A stretch of DNA of 37,112 nt from SZUA-442 sp051011415 (GCA_051011415.1 JBPCTY010000180.1:1-37112), one strand, 5' to 3'. Counted from the first letter of the stretch, positions 8,849-17,320 are shown. The notes: generated by a model not told the origin, from the sequence alone. A program made the numbers and translations.

Positions 8849-10440
8849 GTAGAAATGGCTGCACTGGTCGTAACACGCGGATCCGCTGAACCTTTTCGAT
8901 CAGCGCTCGCATCGATCGCTGAAATCGGCCCCCATCCAGGTTCGTAACTCTGCGCAAGCGAAACATCATGACCAAGTCGTTCAAGGGTGGGTCGCACCGA
9001 AGGTGCGTAACGACCCTCAATGCGTAGCTGACTGTCGGTGCCGGGTCGCGGTTGTGTCATGTTCCATCTGGGCAGTGATTGTGCGTCGTCGGTGCACAGC
9101 CCTGCGTGGTAGTGCGCGGCAGCGAACTGGGCGAGGTATTGCGGCTGCTGATCGCCGCCCCGCGTGCCGAGGAGCAGGTCGAGATCTTGACCATGTGTCC
9201 ACAACGTCGGTGACAGGGTGTGGAGCGGTCGCTTCCCGGCCGCGAACTCATTCGGGTGACCCTGAATGAGGTTGAAGCCTGCGCCTCGGTTGTGGAGCCA
9301 TACGCCGGTGTCGCCGGCAGATAGCCCGGAGCCAATCCCGGCGAAGTTGGACTGAATGAACGAGATGCCCATGCCCGATCCGTCGAGCACGGTCATGTAG
9401 GCGGTGCCGCCTGGGAGCCTGCTTGGAACCGGCCACCGGTTGGTTGCTTCCCTTGAAACTTGAGCTGCACGCTCGGCTAGTCGCTCTTCAGACAAGAGCT
9501 TGTCGGTAGACACGTTGGCAGAGTTCGGGTCTCCGACCGTGTCCTCACGCTCCCATGCAACAGACCTGTACGCCTCGATGAGGAGATGGGTGAATAGTGG
9601 GTCGTTCGGGTCGGTTGGCGGGTTGAGCATCTCGAAGATCCGGAGCGTTGCAAGCGTGAGATAGCCCTGACTATTGGGAGGGATGGTCCAAGCGGTTCGG
9701 CCGAAGAGGCTCGCTCCGAGCGGTTCGATCCATTCGGCCTGATTATGAGCGAGGTCGTCCGGAGTGATGAGACCCTCGGACGCTTTCTGAATTCCAGCAG
9801 CAACTTGCCCGGTGTAGAAGGCGTCTCTCCCGCTGCTGGCTATCGACTGGAGGGTGCGACCGAACCGTGGTCTCGTGACGACTGAGCCAACCTCTGGCGG
9901 AGTTCCGTTGGGATACAGCTCGTCTGCGGATGGTTGATCTCTCAGCATCGGTGCGAGCCGGTTGAGGGAGGAGGCAAGCTCGTAGCCCACGGGGAATCCG
10001 GCCGTTGCGATCCCTACTGCTGCTTCGAACACTGTCGAAAGGTCCAACGCGCCATGTCGTTGGCTAAGAGCGAACCAACCGTCGACGCATCCCGGCACCG
10101 AGATACTCCACGGTGACCGGTACGGGACCTCACCAAGACCTCGATCACGAAGCTCATCGGCCGTCACTCCCGAACCGCATCGCCCTGAGGCGTTGAGGGC
10201 CGTTGGCTTAATGTCACCAGGTTGGTGTACCAGCGCAAATAGATCGCCACCAGGTCCACAGGTATCTGGCAGAACTACAGACAGCACAGCATCCACTGCG
10301 ATTGCTGCATCAACCGCGTTGCCCCCGGAATTAAGAATGTCGACGCCGGCTTGCGATGCCAGAAAGTGTGGCGAGACCACGATGCCGACATCCGATTGAG
10401 TCTTGCCGGTTGACAGCCTGGCCTCTGGCGGCCGGTTCAT
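8845..10440 (-). CDS. Gamma-glutamyltransferase family protein
   Basis: A 531-residue N-terminal-nucleophile hydrolase of the GGT family. These enzymes self-cleave and then transfer or hydrolyse gamma-glutamyl groups, for example of glutathione. Thr346 in GGTAYMTVLDGSG aligns with the catalytic Thr. GSGLSAGDTGVWLHNRGAGF, near residue 370, matches the conserved GSG/NRGAGF region, and NSGGNAVDAAIAVDAVLSVV is the usual N-terminal signature. There is no signal peptide, so it is probably cytoplasmic, unlike periplasmic GGT; the substrate may not be glutathione. Its ATG overlaps the stop of the upstream hypothetical gene by 4 nt, so the two form an operon. Confidence 0.9.
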   Translation of the reverse strand: MNRPPEARLSTGKTQSDVGIVVSPHFLASQAGVDILNSGGNAVDAAIAVDAVLSVVLPDTCGPGGDLFALVHQPGDIKPTALNASGRCGSGVTADELRDRGLGEVPYRSPWSISVPGCVDGWFALSQRHGALDLSTVFEAAVGIATAGFPVGYELASSLNRLAPMLRDQPSADELYPNGTPPEVGSVVTRPRFGRTLQSIASSGRDAFYTGQVAAGIQKASEGLITPDDLAHNQAEWIEPLGASLFGRTAWTIPPNSQGYLTLATLRIFEMLNPPTDPNDPLFTHLLIEAYRSVAWEREDTVGDPNSANVSTDKLLSEERLAERAAQVSREATNRWPVPSRLPGGTAYMTVLDGSGMGISFIQSNFAGIGSGLSAGDTGVWLHNRGAGFNLIQGHPNEFAAGKRPLHTLSPTLWTHGQDLDLLLGTRGGDQQPQYLAQFAAAHYHAGLCTDDAQSLPRWNMTQPRPGTDSQLRIEGRYAPSVRPTLERLGHDVSLAQSYEPGWGPISAIDASADRKGSADPRVTTSAAIST

Positions 10441-11069
10441 CCCGTCGGAGTAGTGATTCGTCGGTTGAGGGCGTTGAGTACGGCCTTCACGGCACCGTCG
10501 TCGTCGTTTCCTGTAGAGATCGCCGATCCGACGCTGAGATCCTCGCCACCCGTGTTCCCTGCACTCACCGCGACCGCTACGACCACCCTGCGAGGGCCGA
10601 CCGACGCAACGGTGATCGAATCGAGGGCAATCGGAGGGATATCACTGAAGGTCTTCTCGATGGCATCGATGGTCGCCTCGCCAACCAATCGGAGCCGCGC
10701 GGAGGCGACTGCTGGGCCAATGGCCATGCCGACGTGTTCCTCGTCCTCGTGGCGAAGGGTTACCTCGATTGCCGTCCGAGTTCCGTTCGGAGTCTCCGAG
10801 ATACGTGTGAGGGCGGCCCGAGATCCGATGACCAGATCAAGATCGTGAGGGCTGATCTGCACGACCGAGATCACCCTGCGATCGATGGACATCCCGAACC
10901 GAGCCATTGCAAGGCTCTGGACATCCCGCACAACCTGCTTAGCCGGCTTCTCTGCCGCAGCGATTACATGGACTTCCGTGATGCGGTTGCCCTCGTTCAC
11001 GACTCTTGCAGCATCTACCGATTCAAGGCGCGTGAGGCCTTCTTCGAGTTCTTTGAAGTTCACCGACAT
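10437..11069 (-). CDS. Conserved hypothetical protein, possibly two-domain alpha/beta
   Basis: A 210-residue cytoplasmic protein without membrane segments. Residues about 28-68 (ITEVHVIAAAEKPAKQVVRD onward to RRVISVVQI) look like a compact beta-alpha-beta unit. A second unit (about 95-170) has similar alternating strands, and the C terminus (about 180-205) has an acidic loop and helix. I do not recognise a named family and assign no function. The first in-frame Met of the longer ORF is rejected. ATG 11069 is preceded by a TACGCT box with a 7-nt spacer and no ribosome-binding site. Translational overlap with the GGT gene suggests a joint role. Confidence 0.7.
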   Translation of the reverse strand: MSVNFKELEEGLTRLESVDAARVVNEGNRITEVHVIAAAEKPAKQVVRDVQSLAMARFGMSIDRRVISVVQISPHDLDLVIGSRAALTRISETPNGTRTAIEVTLRHEDEEHVGMAIGPAVASARLRLVGEATIDAIEKTFSDIPPIALDSITVASVGPRRVVVAVAVSAGNTGGEDLSVGSAISTGNDDDGAVKAVLNALNRRITTPTG

Positions 11070-11076
11070 GACGGCG

Positions 11077-11082
11077 AGCGTA
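11077..11082 (-). promoter_or_regulatory. Putative leaderless -10 box (TACGCT)
   Basis: On the minus strand TACGCT lies 7 nt before the ATG at 11069. This is the same motif and nearly the same spacing as upstream of the oxidoreductase gene at 17398. Confidence 0.5.
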
Positions 11083-11440
11083 GTCGGTTTCGACCAAACA
11101 GGGTGCTTCTTCCGCATGTTGGAAGAAGTTGGCAAAGCGGGTAATACCTTGCACCGCTTGCACTTCCACGATATGTTGTGCGCCGACTGTCTACACGACG
11201 GTCGAGGGCCTCTGGGCGGGGGTCCGGGCGAGGTTTCGCGCACCTGCGCGCACTTCGTTTCGGTTTAGGGACAGGCATTTAGAACCGAAACTGAATGTAT
11301 TGCCTGGTCGAAAGATCACTGGGCGATTGGAGGTGGTGGAAACCCGGGTAGCTCACAACGAATTACTCCAGCGAAGCGGAAATAGCTCCCTGACTCGACG
11401 AATTGATGTCGGCGATGAGGAAACGACACTGGAGACCATC
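11083..11440. other. Gene-poor region with several strong RNA-structure candidates
   Basis: No convincing protein gene. It contains a perfect 8-bp hairpin (11106-11113 with 11121-11128, loop GCATGTT). It also has a 9-bp stem (11257-11265 with 11283-11291), and an alternative stem that reuses part of it: 11272-11275 with 11103+200 numbering avoided, i.e. 11272-11275 pairs with 11303-11306, and 11276-11282 pairs with 11291-11297. The two folds are mutually exclusive, as in a leader switch. I could not match it to a known riboswitch class. Confidence 0.5.
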
Positions 11441-11530
11441 GTGAAGAGCCGTGTTATCAAACTCGCATTGACCCTCGGAACGCTTGCAACGGCCCTCTTG
11501 GCTGGCGCAGCTTCCCTAAGAGTCGGCTAA
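11441..11530 (+). CDS. 29-residue hydrophobic microprotein
   Basis: A short frame starting at GTG 11441 encodes MKSRVIKLALTLGTLATALL followed by AGAASLRVG. It has a basic N terminus and one hydrophobic segment, so it would be a membrane peptide or bare signal sequence. GGAG at 11431-11434 is 6 nt before the start, a good ribosome-binding site. A much longer in-frame ORF starting at 11129 is rejected because its N-terminal part runs through structured non-coding sequence. The gene lies 48 nt before the HD-domain pair and is probably cotranscribed. It could be a regulatory leader peptide or a partner of the membrane proteins. Confidence 0.5.
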   Translation: MKSRVIKLALTLGTLATALLAGAASLRVG

Positions 11531-11578
11531 CGAGTTTCCCCGGGCAACCCCTCCTCCTCGATCCGACCCCGAGGACCC

Positions 11579-12985
11579 ATGTACCCGAACGAACTGGTAC
11601 GCCAACAGAAAGCAAAGGTGCGGCTAGCCATTGGCTTCGTCGTATCTGGCGCGACAGTGTTGATCGCGCTGGCGCTTCTCCAAGACTTTCCTACACCGTT
11701 CTGGTTGTGGGCTCTCTTCGCAGCATGTTTCGTCTTCTTCGAATGGAACACTGTCGAGGTCAACGACCGACTTTTTGCGAGTCCAAGCGTCATGGTCGTG
11801 ATGACTGCGGCCGTCGCCTTCGGTTACGAATCAGCAGTTCTCGGCGTTGCCACCATGGCGGCTCTCGCGCTCGTTACGCCTGATGACATACGCGAGCGGC
11901 GTTGGTTCCAACCGGCGGTGAACTTCGGTCAGCTGGTGATCACTGTTTCGGCCGCCGCCGTCGTGTTTGTCCTCGTGATGGGGCCTGATCCCGTCACAAG
12001 CGGCAACCTGTGGCGGGTTGCCCTCGCCTCCGCCTTGGCTGCGATTACGTATGGCTTTGTCAACTACCAGCTCGTCGCGTTCATCGTCAGGTCTGTCTAC
12101 GGCCACAAGGAGGCAAACCCTTGGTCGCACATGGCATCGATCCTGCTGCCGATGGTCGGAATGGGGTTCTTGGGCGTCCTGCTCGGCACCACATATCTGT
12201 TGATCGGGCCGGCGTCGATTCCGCTGATCGGAATTGTCTTCTACACCGGGTACATGGCCTTTGAGTCCTACGCCAAGCTCCGCGAGGCACAACTGTCGAC
12301 CCTCGCAGGGTTCATCAAGGCTCTTGAGGCCAAGGATCTCTATACGCGAGGCCATACGGAACGGGTCGCCTACTTCTCAGACATGATCGGAACGGCGATG
12401 GGATTCAACGGAACACAGCTTGAGAAGCTGCGGTGGGCGGCCTTGATCCACGACGTCGGCAAGCTCGCGGTGCCCCGCGAGGTCATCCGCAAGAAGGCAC
12501 GACTCACCGACGACGAGTATCACGAGATGCAGGCCCACGTTCACCATGTCGAGGACCTGCTGAACGAAGTCGACTTCTTGAAGCCGATGGTTGACATCGC
12601 GTCCAACCACCATGCCCACTTCGATGGGAACGGCTATCACGGCTCAACCGGGGAGTCTGGGGAAACCCCGTCACTCGAGGCAAGGATCCTTGCGGTTGCT
12701 GACTCGTTTGATGCGATGACCTCGACTCGTTCTTATCGCGTGGCGCTGAGCCAGGAGTATGCGTTTGCAGAGCTCCGTCGACACGGTGGCACCCAGTTTG
12801 ATCCTGAGGTCGTCGAGGTCTTCGTTGAAGCATTGACCGCATCGGGCGAACGCTATGGGTCACCAGTCGAGCTGTCCGAAGAAGAGGCACGGCGCAGGGC
12901 AGAGCAGGGCATCGGCCACTCCCACGCCGCAACGGAATCTCCTCACATGGACACAAACCGGGGCCGGGGGTCGGACCATGGCTGA
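11579..12985 (+). CDS. Membrane HD-GYP-type phosphohydrolase
   Basis: A 468-residue protein. Residues about 15-225 contain six to eight hydrophobic segments forming a membrane sensor-like module. Residues 240-430 form an HD domain of the HD-GYP type: RGHTERVAYFS, the metal-binding HDVGKLAVP (His291-Asp292), HVHHVEDLL and NHHAHFDGNGYHG (349-355). The GYP tripeptide reads GYH. Intact family members hydrolyse cyclic di-GMP; activity here is likely but not certain. A His-rich C-terminal tail follows. GAGG a few bases before ATG 11579 serves as a weak ribosome-binding site. The stop overlaps the next gene by 8 nt. Confidence 0.88.
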   Translation: MYPNELVRQQKAKVRLAIGFVVSGATVLIALALLQDFPTPFWLWALFAACFVFFEWNTVEVNDRLFASPSVMVVMTAAVAFGYESAVLGVATMAALALVTPDDIRERRWFQPAVNFGQLVITVSAAAVVFVLVMGPDPVTSGNLWRVALASALAAITYGFVNYQLVAFIVRSVYGHKEANPWSHMASILLPMVGMGFLGVLLGTTYLLIGPASIPLIGIVFYTGYMAFESYAKLREAQLSTLAGFIKALEAKDLYTRGHTERVAYFSDMIGTAMGFNGTQLEKLRWAALIHDVGKLAVPREVIRKKARLTDDEYHEMQAHVHHVEDLLNEVDFLKPMVDIASNHHAHFDGNGYHGSTGESGETPSLEARILAVADSFDAMTSTRSYRVALSQEYAFAELRRHGGTQFDPEVVEVFVEALTASGERYGSPVELSEEEARRRAEQGIGHSHAATESPHMDTNRGRGSDHG

Positions 12986-14216
12986 GACACGTCTTCGCAT
13001 GATCTCGGTGATTGCATGGCTCGTTCTTGCGGCCGGTGCCGTTGCCTACACGCTGGCCGGCCTCACAGCCGATGGCGTGGATACGACGGCATGGATCGTG
13101 GAAGCATCCGTCTGGGTGGTTGCGATCACCGGTGTATCGGTCATCACTGTGCCTGCTCCTTCAGGAACCAGGCTGAGCCTCGGCATCGGTGCCATTGTCG
13201 CCGCATCCATCCTGATGAGCGAGCCGACGGCATTTAGTGCGGCCGTGTGTGCATCGCTTGCAACCTCCTGGATGATCCAAAGCCGGATGCCAGCATTCTC
13301 TCACCGAAGCGATGGAGACTTCCTCGGTGATGCCCTTGCTGCTGCTACCTATGCGGTTGCATACCAGTACGCATCCAGGGCCATCGAGGAGTGGGGCGTG
13401 ACCGATGACACTTGGTCGATCGTCCTTGCTGTCGCCATCGGCGGAATCGCATGGTTTGTAGCCCGTGCGCTCGTGTCCGCTTTTGTCGGCGCCGAGCGCA
13501 CCGAACTCGCTGGCCGCTATCTGTGGCTTCTCGCACTTGAGGATTGGGCCGTCGTCGTCTCTCTATTCGCCGCAGGCGCACTCTTTGGACTCACCTGGCC
13601 GGTGATGGGAGGCTGGGCGTTCGCAGTGTCGGTACTGCCGTACACCTTCGGTCATCTCGCATTCGAACGATATGACTCGACAAGGGTGACCTATGGACAA
13701 ACGATTCGTGCCCTTGCGCAGATCCCCGAAGTAGCAGGGCTCGCGCCGCTCGGACACTCGACCCGGACCGCAGATCTGTCGGTGGCCGTCGCCCAGGAAC
13801 TGGGTCTTCACCCCAATGATGTTGTCGAACTTGAGTACGCAGCGTTGATGCACGACGTTGGTCGGATCACCCTCAACGAGCCAGCGATTCTGAAAGCTGG
13901 ATATACGGATGAGGACATCGCACGCTGGGGAGCACAAATCATTGCCGAGGCGCCTTACCTCGAGCAGGTATCGACCCTCGTCGAGCAGCAGCATCGGCCG
14001 TACCGTTCGCCGGGCATCGAGATCGATCCCGACGTTCCCATGGCCTCGAAGATCATCAAGGTCACATCTGCCTACGACCAGGCACAGGTCGAAATGGGGC
14101 TCTCTCCGGTTGAGTCACTCGAGCGGATCCATCAGGGGTCAGCGTACGAGTTTGACCCCCAGGTTGCCGCCTCGCTGCGGAGGGTTCTCGTCTTCCGAGG
14201 TGCGATCCCGTTCTAG
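12978..14216 (+). CDS. Membrane protein with degenerate HD-GYP-like domain
   Basis: A 412-residue paralogue of the upstream gene with the same layout. Several membrane segments span residues about 8-225, then an HD domain spans about 240-400. The metal-binding HDVGRITL (His292-Asp293) is kept. The HHxxxDGxGYP segment is reduced to QQHRPYRSPG, so phosphodiesterase activity may be lost or changed and the protein may act as a sensor or partner. Start ATG 12978 lies inside the end of the preceding gene (8-nt overlap), so the pair is translationally coupled. The longer ORF from 12855 is rejected as overlapping coding sequence. Confidence 0.82.
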   Translation: MAETRLRMISVIAWLVLAAGAVAYTLAGLTADGVDTTAWIVEASVWVVAITGVSVITVPAPSGTRLSLGIGAIVAASILMSEPTAFSAAVCASLATSWMIQSRMPAFSHRSDGDFLGDALAAATYAVAYQYASRAIEEWGVTDDTWSIVLAVAIGGIAWFVARALVSAFVGAERTELAGRYLWLLALEDWAVVVSLFAAGALFGLTWPVMGGWAFAVSVLPYTFGHLAFERYDSTRVTYGQTIRALAQIPEVAGLAPLGHSTRTADLSVAVAQELGLHPNDVVELEYAALMHDVGRITLNEPAILKAGYTDEDIARWGAQIIAEAPYLEQVSTLVEQQHRPYRSPGIEIDPDVPMASKIIKVTSAYDQAQVEMGLSPVESLERIHQGSAYEFDPQVAASLRRVLVFRGAIPF

Positions 14217-14275
14217 CCGAGAGGTTGCGGATTGCGTCTTGATCCGCCCCGTGGGCTTGCTGAGCGAGAACCGAT

Positions 14276-14845
14276 CTAGTGGCGCTCGGACTCCGCAGCT
14301 GATCCCGGGAGACCGGTCACTCGGTGTGCAAACAGTGTCAACGGCTGGCGCATCTGATCCTCCAAGAACACGCCCACCCCGATCGCCAAGAACACGTCTC
14401 CGAGCGACAGCACAGCTTTCGGCAGTGGGATGATGTCAGCAAGGAACGGAAGCCGAGTGTCTTCGGTGAGGAGAACGTGCTTCGCATCGAGAACCAGCTC
14501 TCCGGTTTCTCCAGCGATGATCGCTGCTTCTTCGAGCACCGGCATGCCGCCGTTGAGCAGAATCACTGTGAAGTTCATCAGGATTCCCAGACCGGCGATC
14601 CAGATTCCACTGGCTTCGCGATTGAGCCAAACGAAGATGAGCAGTGGCACGTAGGACAAGAGGACGAGAGCCACAGCGAGTTCGTGCATGTCGCTCGGGA
14701 CGAAGCTTGCGGCGGCAAGAATCAAGAAACCGAGAGGGAGAAGCCACCACAACTTGACGCGTATCTCGGTGAGGTTCCGGAGTTTCCCGCCGCGAAGCCA
14801 CCCAACAACGATCGAGACGCCGAGCACGAGGAGAATCCAGAGCAT
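14276..14845 (-). CDS. DUF5317 family membrane protein
   Basis: A 189-residue integral membrane protein with about five hydrophobic segments. It matches the DUF5317 pattern seen in Actinobacteria and Firmicutes: an N-terminal GWLRGGKLRNL turn, a central LNGGMPV motif and a C-terminal FLADIIPLPKAVLSLGDVFL segment. Biochemical role unknown. The start ATG at 14845 is preceded by a TATCGT box 6 nt upstream, with no ribosome-binding site. It is convergent with the HD-domain gene pair, 59 nt apart, and divergent from the enoyl-CoA hydratase. Confidence 0.85.
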   Translation of the reverse strand: MLWILLVLGVSIVVGWLRGGKLRNLTEIRVKLWWLLPLGFLILAAASFVPSDMHELAVALVLLSYVPLLIFVWLNREASGIWIAGLGILMNFTVILLNGGMPVLEEAAIIAGETGELVLDAKHVLLTEDTRLPFLADIIPLPKAVLSLGDVFLAIGVGVFLEDQMRQPLTLFAHRVTGLPGSAAESERH

Positions 14846-14937
14846 GGTGTCACGATAGTGCCGACGGATGGTCCGCAATCGGCAGATCCAGCACTTCCGG
14901 GTAGAATTTTCGCGTTCCCCGACTGCGAGGCCATCGG

Positions 14938-15705
14938 TTGATTACCTACAACGCATCTGCAGGCGTCGCCACGATCGTCATCGATGATGCCGAACGTAGG
15001 AATCCTCTGTCGAATGAGGCCATGCAGCAGTTGAGGGTCACGATTGATCGATCCGCCGCGGACGAGTCGGTCCACGTGGTCGTTCTTACGGGAGCTGGGG
15101 ATAGGTCCTTCTCAGCTGGTGGAGACCTTGCAGGTGGATTCGTTGACAATGCACTCCCACACCACGCAGAGCGGGCAGCTCTTGCCGACCTGTTCCGTGC
15201 GATGTGGGCAAACCCCAAGCCCATCATCGGCCGAATCAATGGTGTCGCACTCGGCGGCGGTTTTGGCCTCGCTGTTGCTTGCGACATCACGATTGCAGTT
15301 GACACCGCAAAGCTCGGAACCCCGGAGATCGGATTGGGGCTGTGGCCGATGATGATCTCGGCCGTTCTTGTGCGGTCGATGCCAAGAAAAGCGCTGCTCG
15401 ACATGATGATGACCGGTCGTGTCCTCACCGCGACGGAAGCCCTCGACTACGGTCTCGTGACACGAGTGGTCGCTGTGGACACCCTCGACGCAGAGGTGGC
15501 AGATGCAGTGGCAGCACTCAAGGAGCGCTCCGCAGCAGCCTTGGCTCTCGGAAAGCGTTCGTTCTACTCGATGGTCGACATGGACATCGACTCCGCACTC
15601 GACCACCTTCAAACGGGCTTGACTGCAACGGCTCTCACTGAAGATGGCGTCGAAGGCGTCAGCGCCTTCTTGGACAAGAGAGCACCCGAGTGGAAGGGTC
15701 GCTGA
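14938..15705 (+). CDS. Enoyl-CoA hydratase/isomerase family protein
   Basis: A 255-residue crotonase-fold protein acting on an acyl-CoA. The oxyanion-hole stretch DRSFSAGGDLAGG and the NGVALGGGFGLAVACDI signature are present. GTPEIGLGLWPMMISAVL follows, where hydratases of this group carry the catalytic Glu. The substrate cannot be told from sequence. The start is TTG 14938: an in-frame TAG lies at 14902-14904, no ATG follows it, and GAGG at 14927-14930 gives a 7-nt spacing. A TAGAAT box at 14902-14907 may be its -10 element. Confidence 0.88.
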   Translation: MITYNASAGVATIVIDDAERRNPLSNEAMQQLRVTIDRSAADESVHVVVLTGAGDRSFSAGGDLAGGFVDNALPHHAERAALADLFRAMWANPKPIIGRINGVALGGGFGLAVACDITIAVDTAKLGTPEIGLGLWPMMISAVLVRSMPRKALLDMMMTGRVLTATEALDYGLVTRVVAVDTLDAEVADAVAALKERSAAALALGKRSFYSMVDMDIDSALDHLQTGLTATALTEDGVEGVSAFLDKRAPEWKGR

Positions 15706-15708
15706 CTG

Positions 15709-16020
15709 CTAGCCGAGGAGCCATTGGAGGAGCCACAGGGTGGGAAGCCCGACCACGATCGCCGCACCAATGCTCTTTGTCCGCCACGCCGCCAGTCCGC
15801 CAACAATTGCTGCGGGCAGGTAGGCGTTCCATGGATCAAAGACCCCTCCGGGGGCAAGGACCGCAGGCACGGTGATCGCAGCCAACACGGCTGGCGCAAT
15901 GTATCGGAGCGCCCTCTCGGCGTTCGGTGGGATTGCCACCTTCCCGAATAGAGCGATGAACGACAGGCGCATCGCAAAGGTCGCTACTCCGGCCAGCACC
16001 ACGACAGCCCACATTGTCAT
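15709..16020 (-). CDS. azlD: AzlD family branched-chain amino acid exporter subunit
   Basis: A 103-residue small membrane protein with four hydrophobic segments and the AzlD pattern: MTMWAVVVLAGVATFAMRLS, then NAERALRYIAPAVLAAITVP. AzlC and AzlD together form a two-component exporter of branched-chain amino acids. Its ATG overlaps the azlC stop by 4 nt. The long ORF from 16410 is an overlap artefact. Its stop lies 3 nt from the convergent enoyl-CoA hydratase stop. Confidence 0.9.
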   Translation of the reverse strand: MTMWAVVVLAGVATFAMRLSFIALFGKVAIPPNAERALRYIAPAVLAAITVPAVLAPGGVFDPWNAYLPAAIVGGLAAWRTKSIGAAIVVGLPTLWLLQWLLG

Positions 16021-16709
16021 GACAGCCACCTCTCCGATGCCATGGCTGCTGCAACCCCGACCAGCGCCCCAAGAGGGAGACCGAGGTTGTACGGCAGTGC
16101 CACACCGGCAAGAGCGACGGCTCCGCCGACCACAGCTGCGACCGCCCCTGGCTTGTCGCGAATTGCGAGAACGAGAAGAGCCATGAATGTCAATGGGATC
16201 GCAAATTCCAGGGACCACGACTCTGGAACAGCGGAGCCGAGCAACATTCCGGCTGTTGTGGACGTCTGCCACGTCAACCACAAGGCGAGTCCTGCACCGA
16301 AGTAGAACGGAATTGCGCCAACAGCCTTCTTCGGCTCGGGGAACCGGTGCGCCGTCACGAGATAGGCCTGATCGGTGAGCAGATATGCGATCGACAGCTT
16401 TCTCGGCCAACTCTCGGCGACCGTGTATCGCCCCATGTCTGCTGAATACATCATCATTCGAGCGTTGATCACGATTGCCGTGAGGAGAGCAACGGCCGCG
16501 GCACCGTCATTGCCCAGAATCTCAACGATCGCGATCTGGCTTGCGCCCGCGAAGATGATCACCGAGGAAGCCCATGCCGCAAGCACCGGAACATCCGCCG
16601 CGACGGCGGTCACGCCGAACACAAGCCCAAACGGCATCACGCTCAAGAGAATCGGAGAGACGGCTCGAACACCGTCGGGCCACGAAACCGTTTGGTTGTC
16701 GGCAGGCAC
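16017..16709 (-). CDS. azlC: AzlC family branched-chain amino acid exporter subunit
   Basis: The large subunit, 230 residues with multiple hydrophobic segments. It shows the AzlC motifs PFGLVFGVTAVAADVPVLAA, IFAGASQIAIVEILG and INARMMMYSADMGRY. The start is GTG 16709, with GGAGG 5 nt upstream on the minus strand. It is transcribed with azlD. No regulator gene is adjacent. Confidence 0.92.
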   Translation of the reverse strand: MPADNQTVSWPDGVRAVSPILLSVMPFGLVFGVTAVAADVPVLAAWASSVIIFAGASQIAIVEILGNDGAAAVALLTAIVINARMMMYSADMGRYTVAESWPRKLSIAYLLTDQAYLVTAHRFPEPKKAVGAIPFYFGAGLALWLTWQTSTTAGMLLGSAVPESWSLEFAIPLTFMALLVLAIRDKPGAVAAVVGGAVALAGVALPYNLGLPLGALVGVAAAMASERWLS

Positions 16710-16779
16710 TGCAGCCTCCGGGAGGTCGCGTCTGGCTGCGGGACGCTAACAGCACCACTGATGCGTGCCGTCGGTGCGA

Positions 16780-17313
16780 CTAGCCGAAGTGCTTCTCGAA
16801 CTTCGCCGCAAGATCGGCCTCTGTGACCCGACCGAAGATGCGCTCCACGATGACGCCTTCGCTTGAGATGATGTATGACGCGGGCAACCCAAGCGGCTCG
16901 TAGCCGTCGTCCACTGCACCTGACTCGTCGAACCCAAGTGGATAGGTGACGCCGATCTCCTCGGCGAAGGCGGATGCGTCGGATTCGGAGTCCTGCACAG
17001 CCACGCCGATGAAGGCGATGTTCGGGTGCGCCGTTGCCGCGGCATCGATCGCAGGCATCTCTTCACGGCATGGGAAACACCATGACGCCCACAGGTTGAG
17101 GAACACGGGGCGACCATCGTTTGCGAGATGGTCCGAGAGCGAGAACTCTCCGCTATTGGTCGTCACAGAGAAGATGGGGGCGATCTCCGTTGTTCCGGCG
17201 GTCGAGTTCTCCGCGGTCAAACCTTGTGCGCCGCCGTCGTCTGAAGTGCATGCGGCCGTGAGTAAGGCAACAGCAACTAGCACAGCGGTAATCAACGGGG
17301 CTCGAGGGGTCAT
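16780..17313 (-). CDS. TlpA/ResA-like thioredoxin-fold lipoprotein
   Basis: A 177-residue extracytoplasmic thiol-disulfide protein. The N terminus has a lipoprotein-type signal (LITAVLVAVALLTAAC) with lipidated Cys22. A flexible acidic/Thr linker leads to a thioredoxin fold (about 47-177). The active site is WASWCFPC (Cys79, Cys82), followed by VFLNLWAS-type strands and GLPASYIISSEG with the cis-Pro. It probably reduces or oxidises wall or cytochrome proteins. It starts at ATG 17313, with a TACCGT box 7 nt upstream and no ribosome-binding site. It is divergent from the molybdopterin oxidoreductase. Confidence 0.9.
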   Translation of the reverse strand: MTPRAPLITAVLVAVALLTAACTSDDGGAQGLTAENSTAGTTEIAPIFSVTTNSGEFSLSDHLANDGRPVFLNLWASWCFPCREEMPAIDAAATAHPNIAFIGVAVQDSESDASAFAEEIGVTYPLGFDESGAVDDGYEPLGLPASYIISSEGVIVERIFGRVTEADLAAKFEKHFG

Positions 17314-17320
17314 GTGTGAG

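Noticed and set aside
11106..11128. 8-bp hairpin as a terminator
   Set aside because: No U-run on either strand and no gene ends nearby; left as an unexplained structure.
11257..11440. Known cyclic di-GMP or cyclic di-AMP riboswitch
   Set aside because: I looked for the conserved cores of these classes and did not find them, despite the HD-domain genes downstream.
11129..11530. 133-residue plus-strand ORF
   Set aside because: Its first 104 residues cross hairpin-rich leader sequence and look non-coding; only the last 29 codons have a good ribosome-binding site and peptide-like character.
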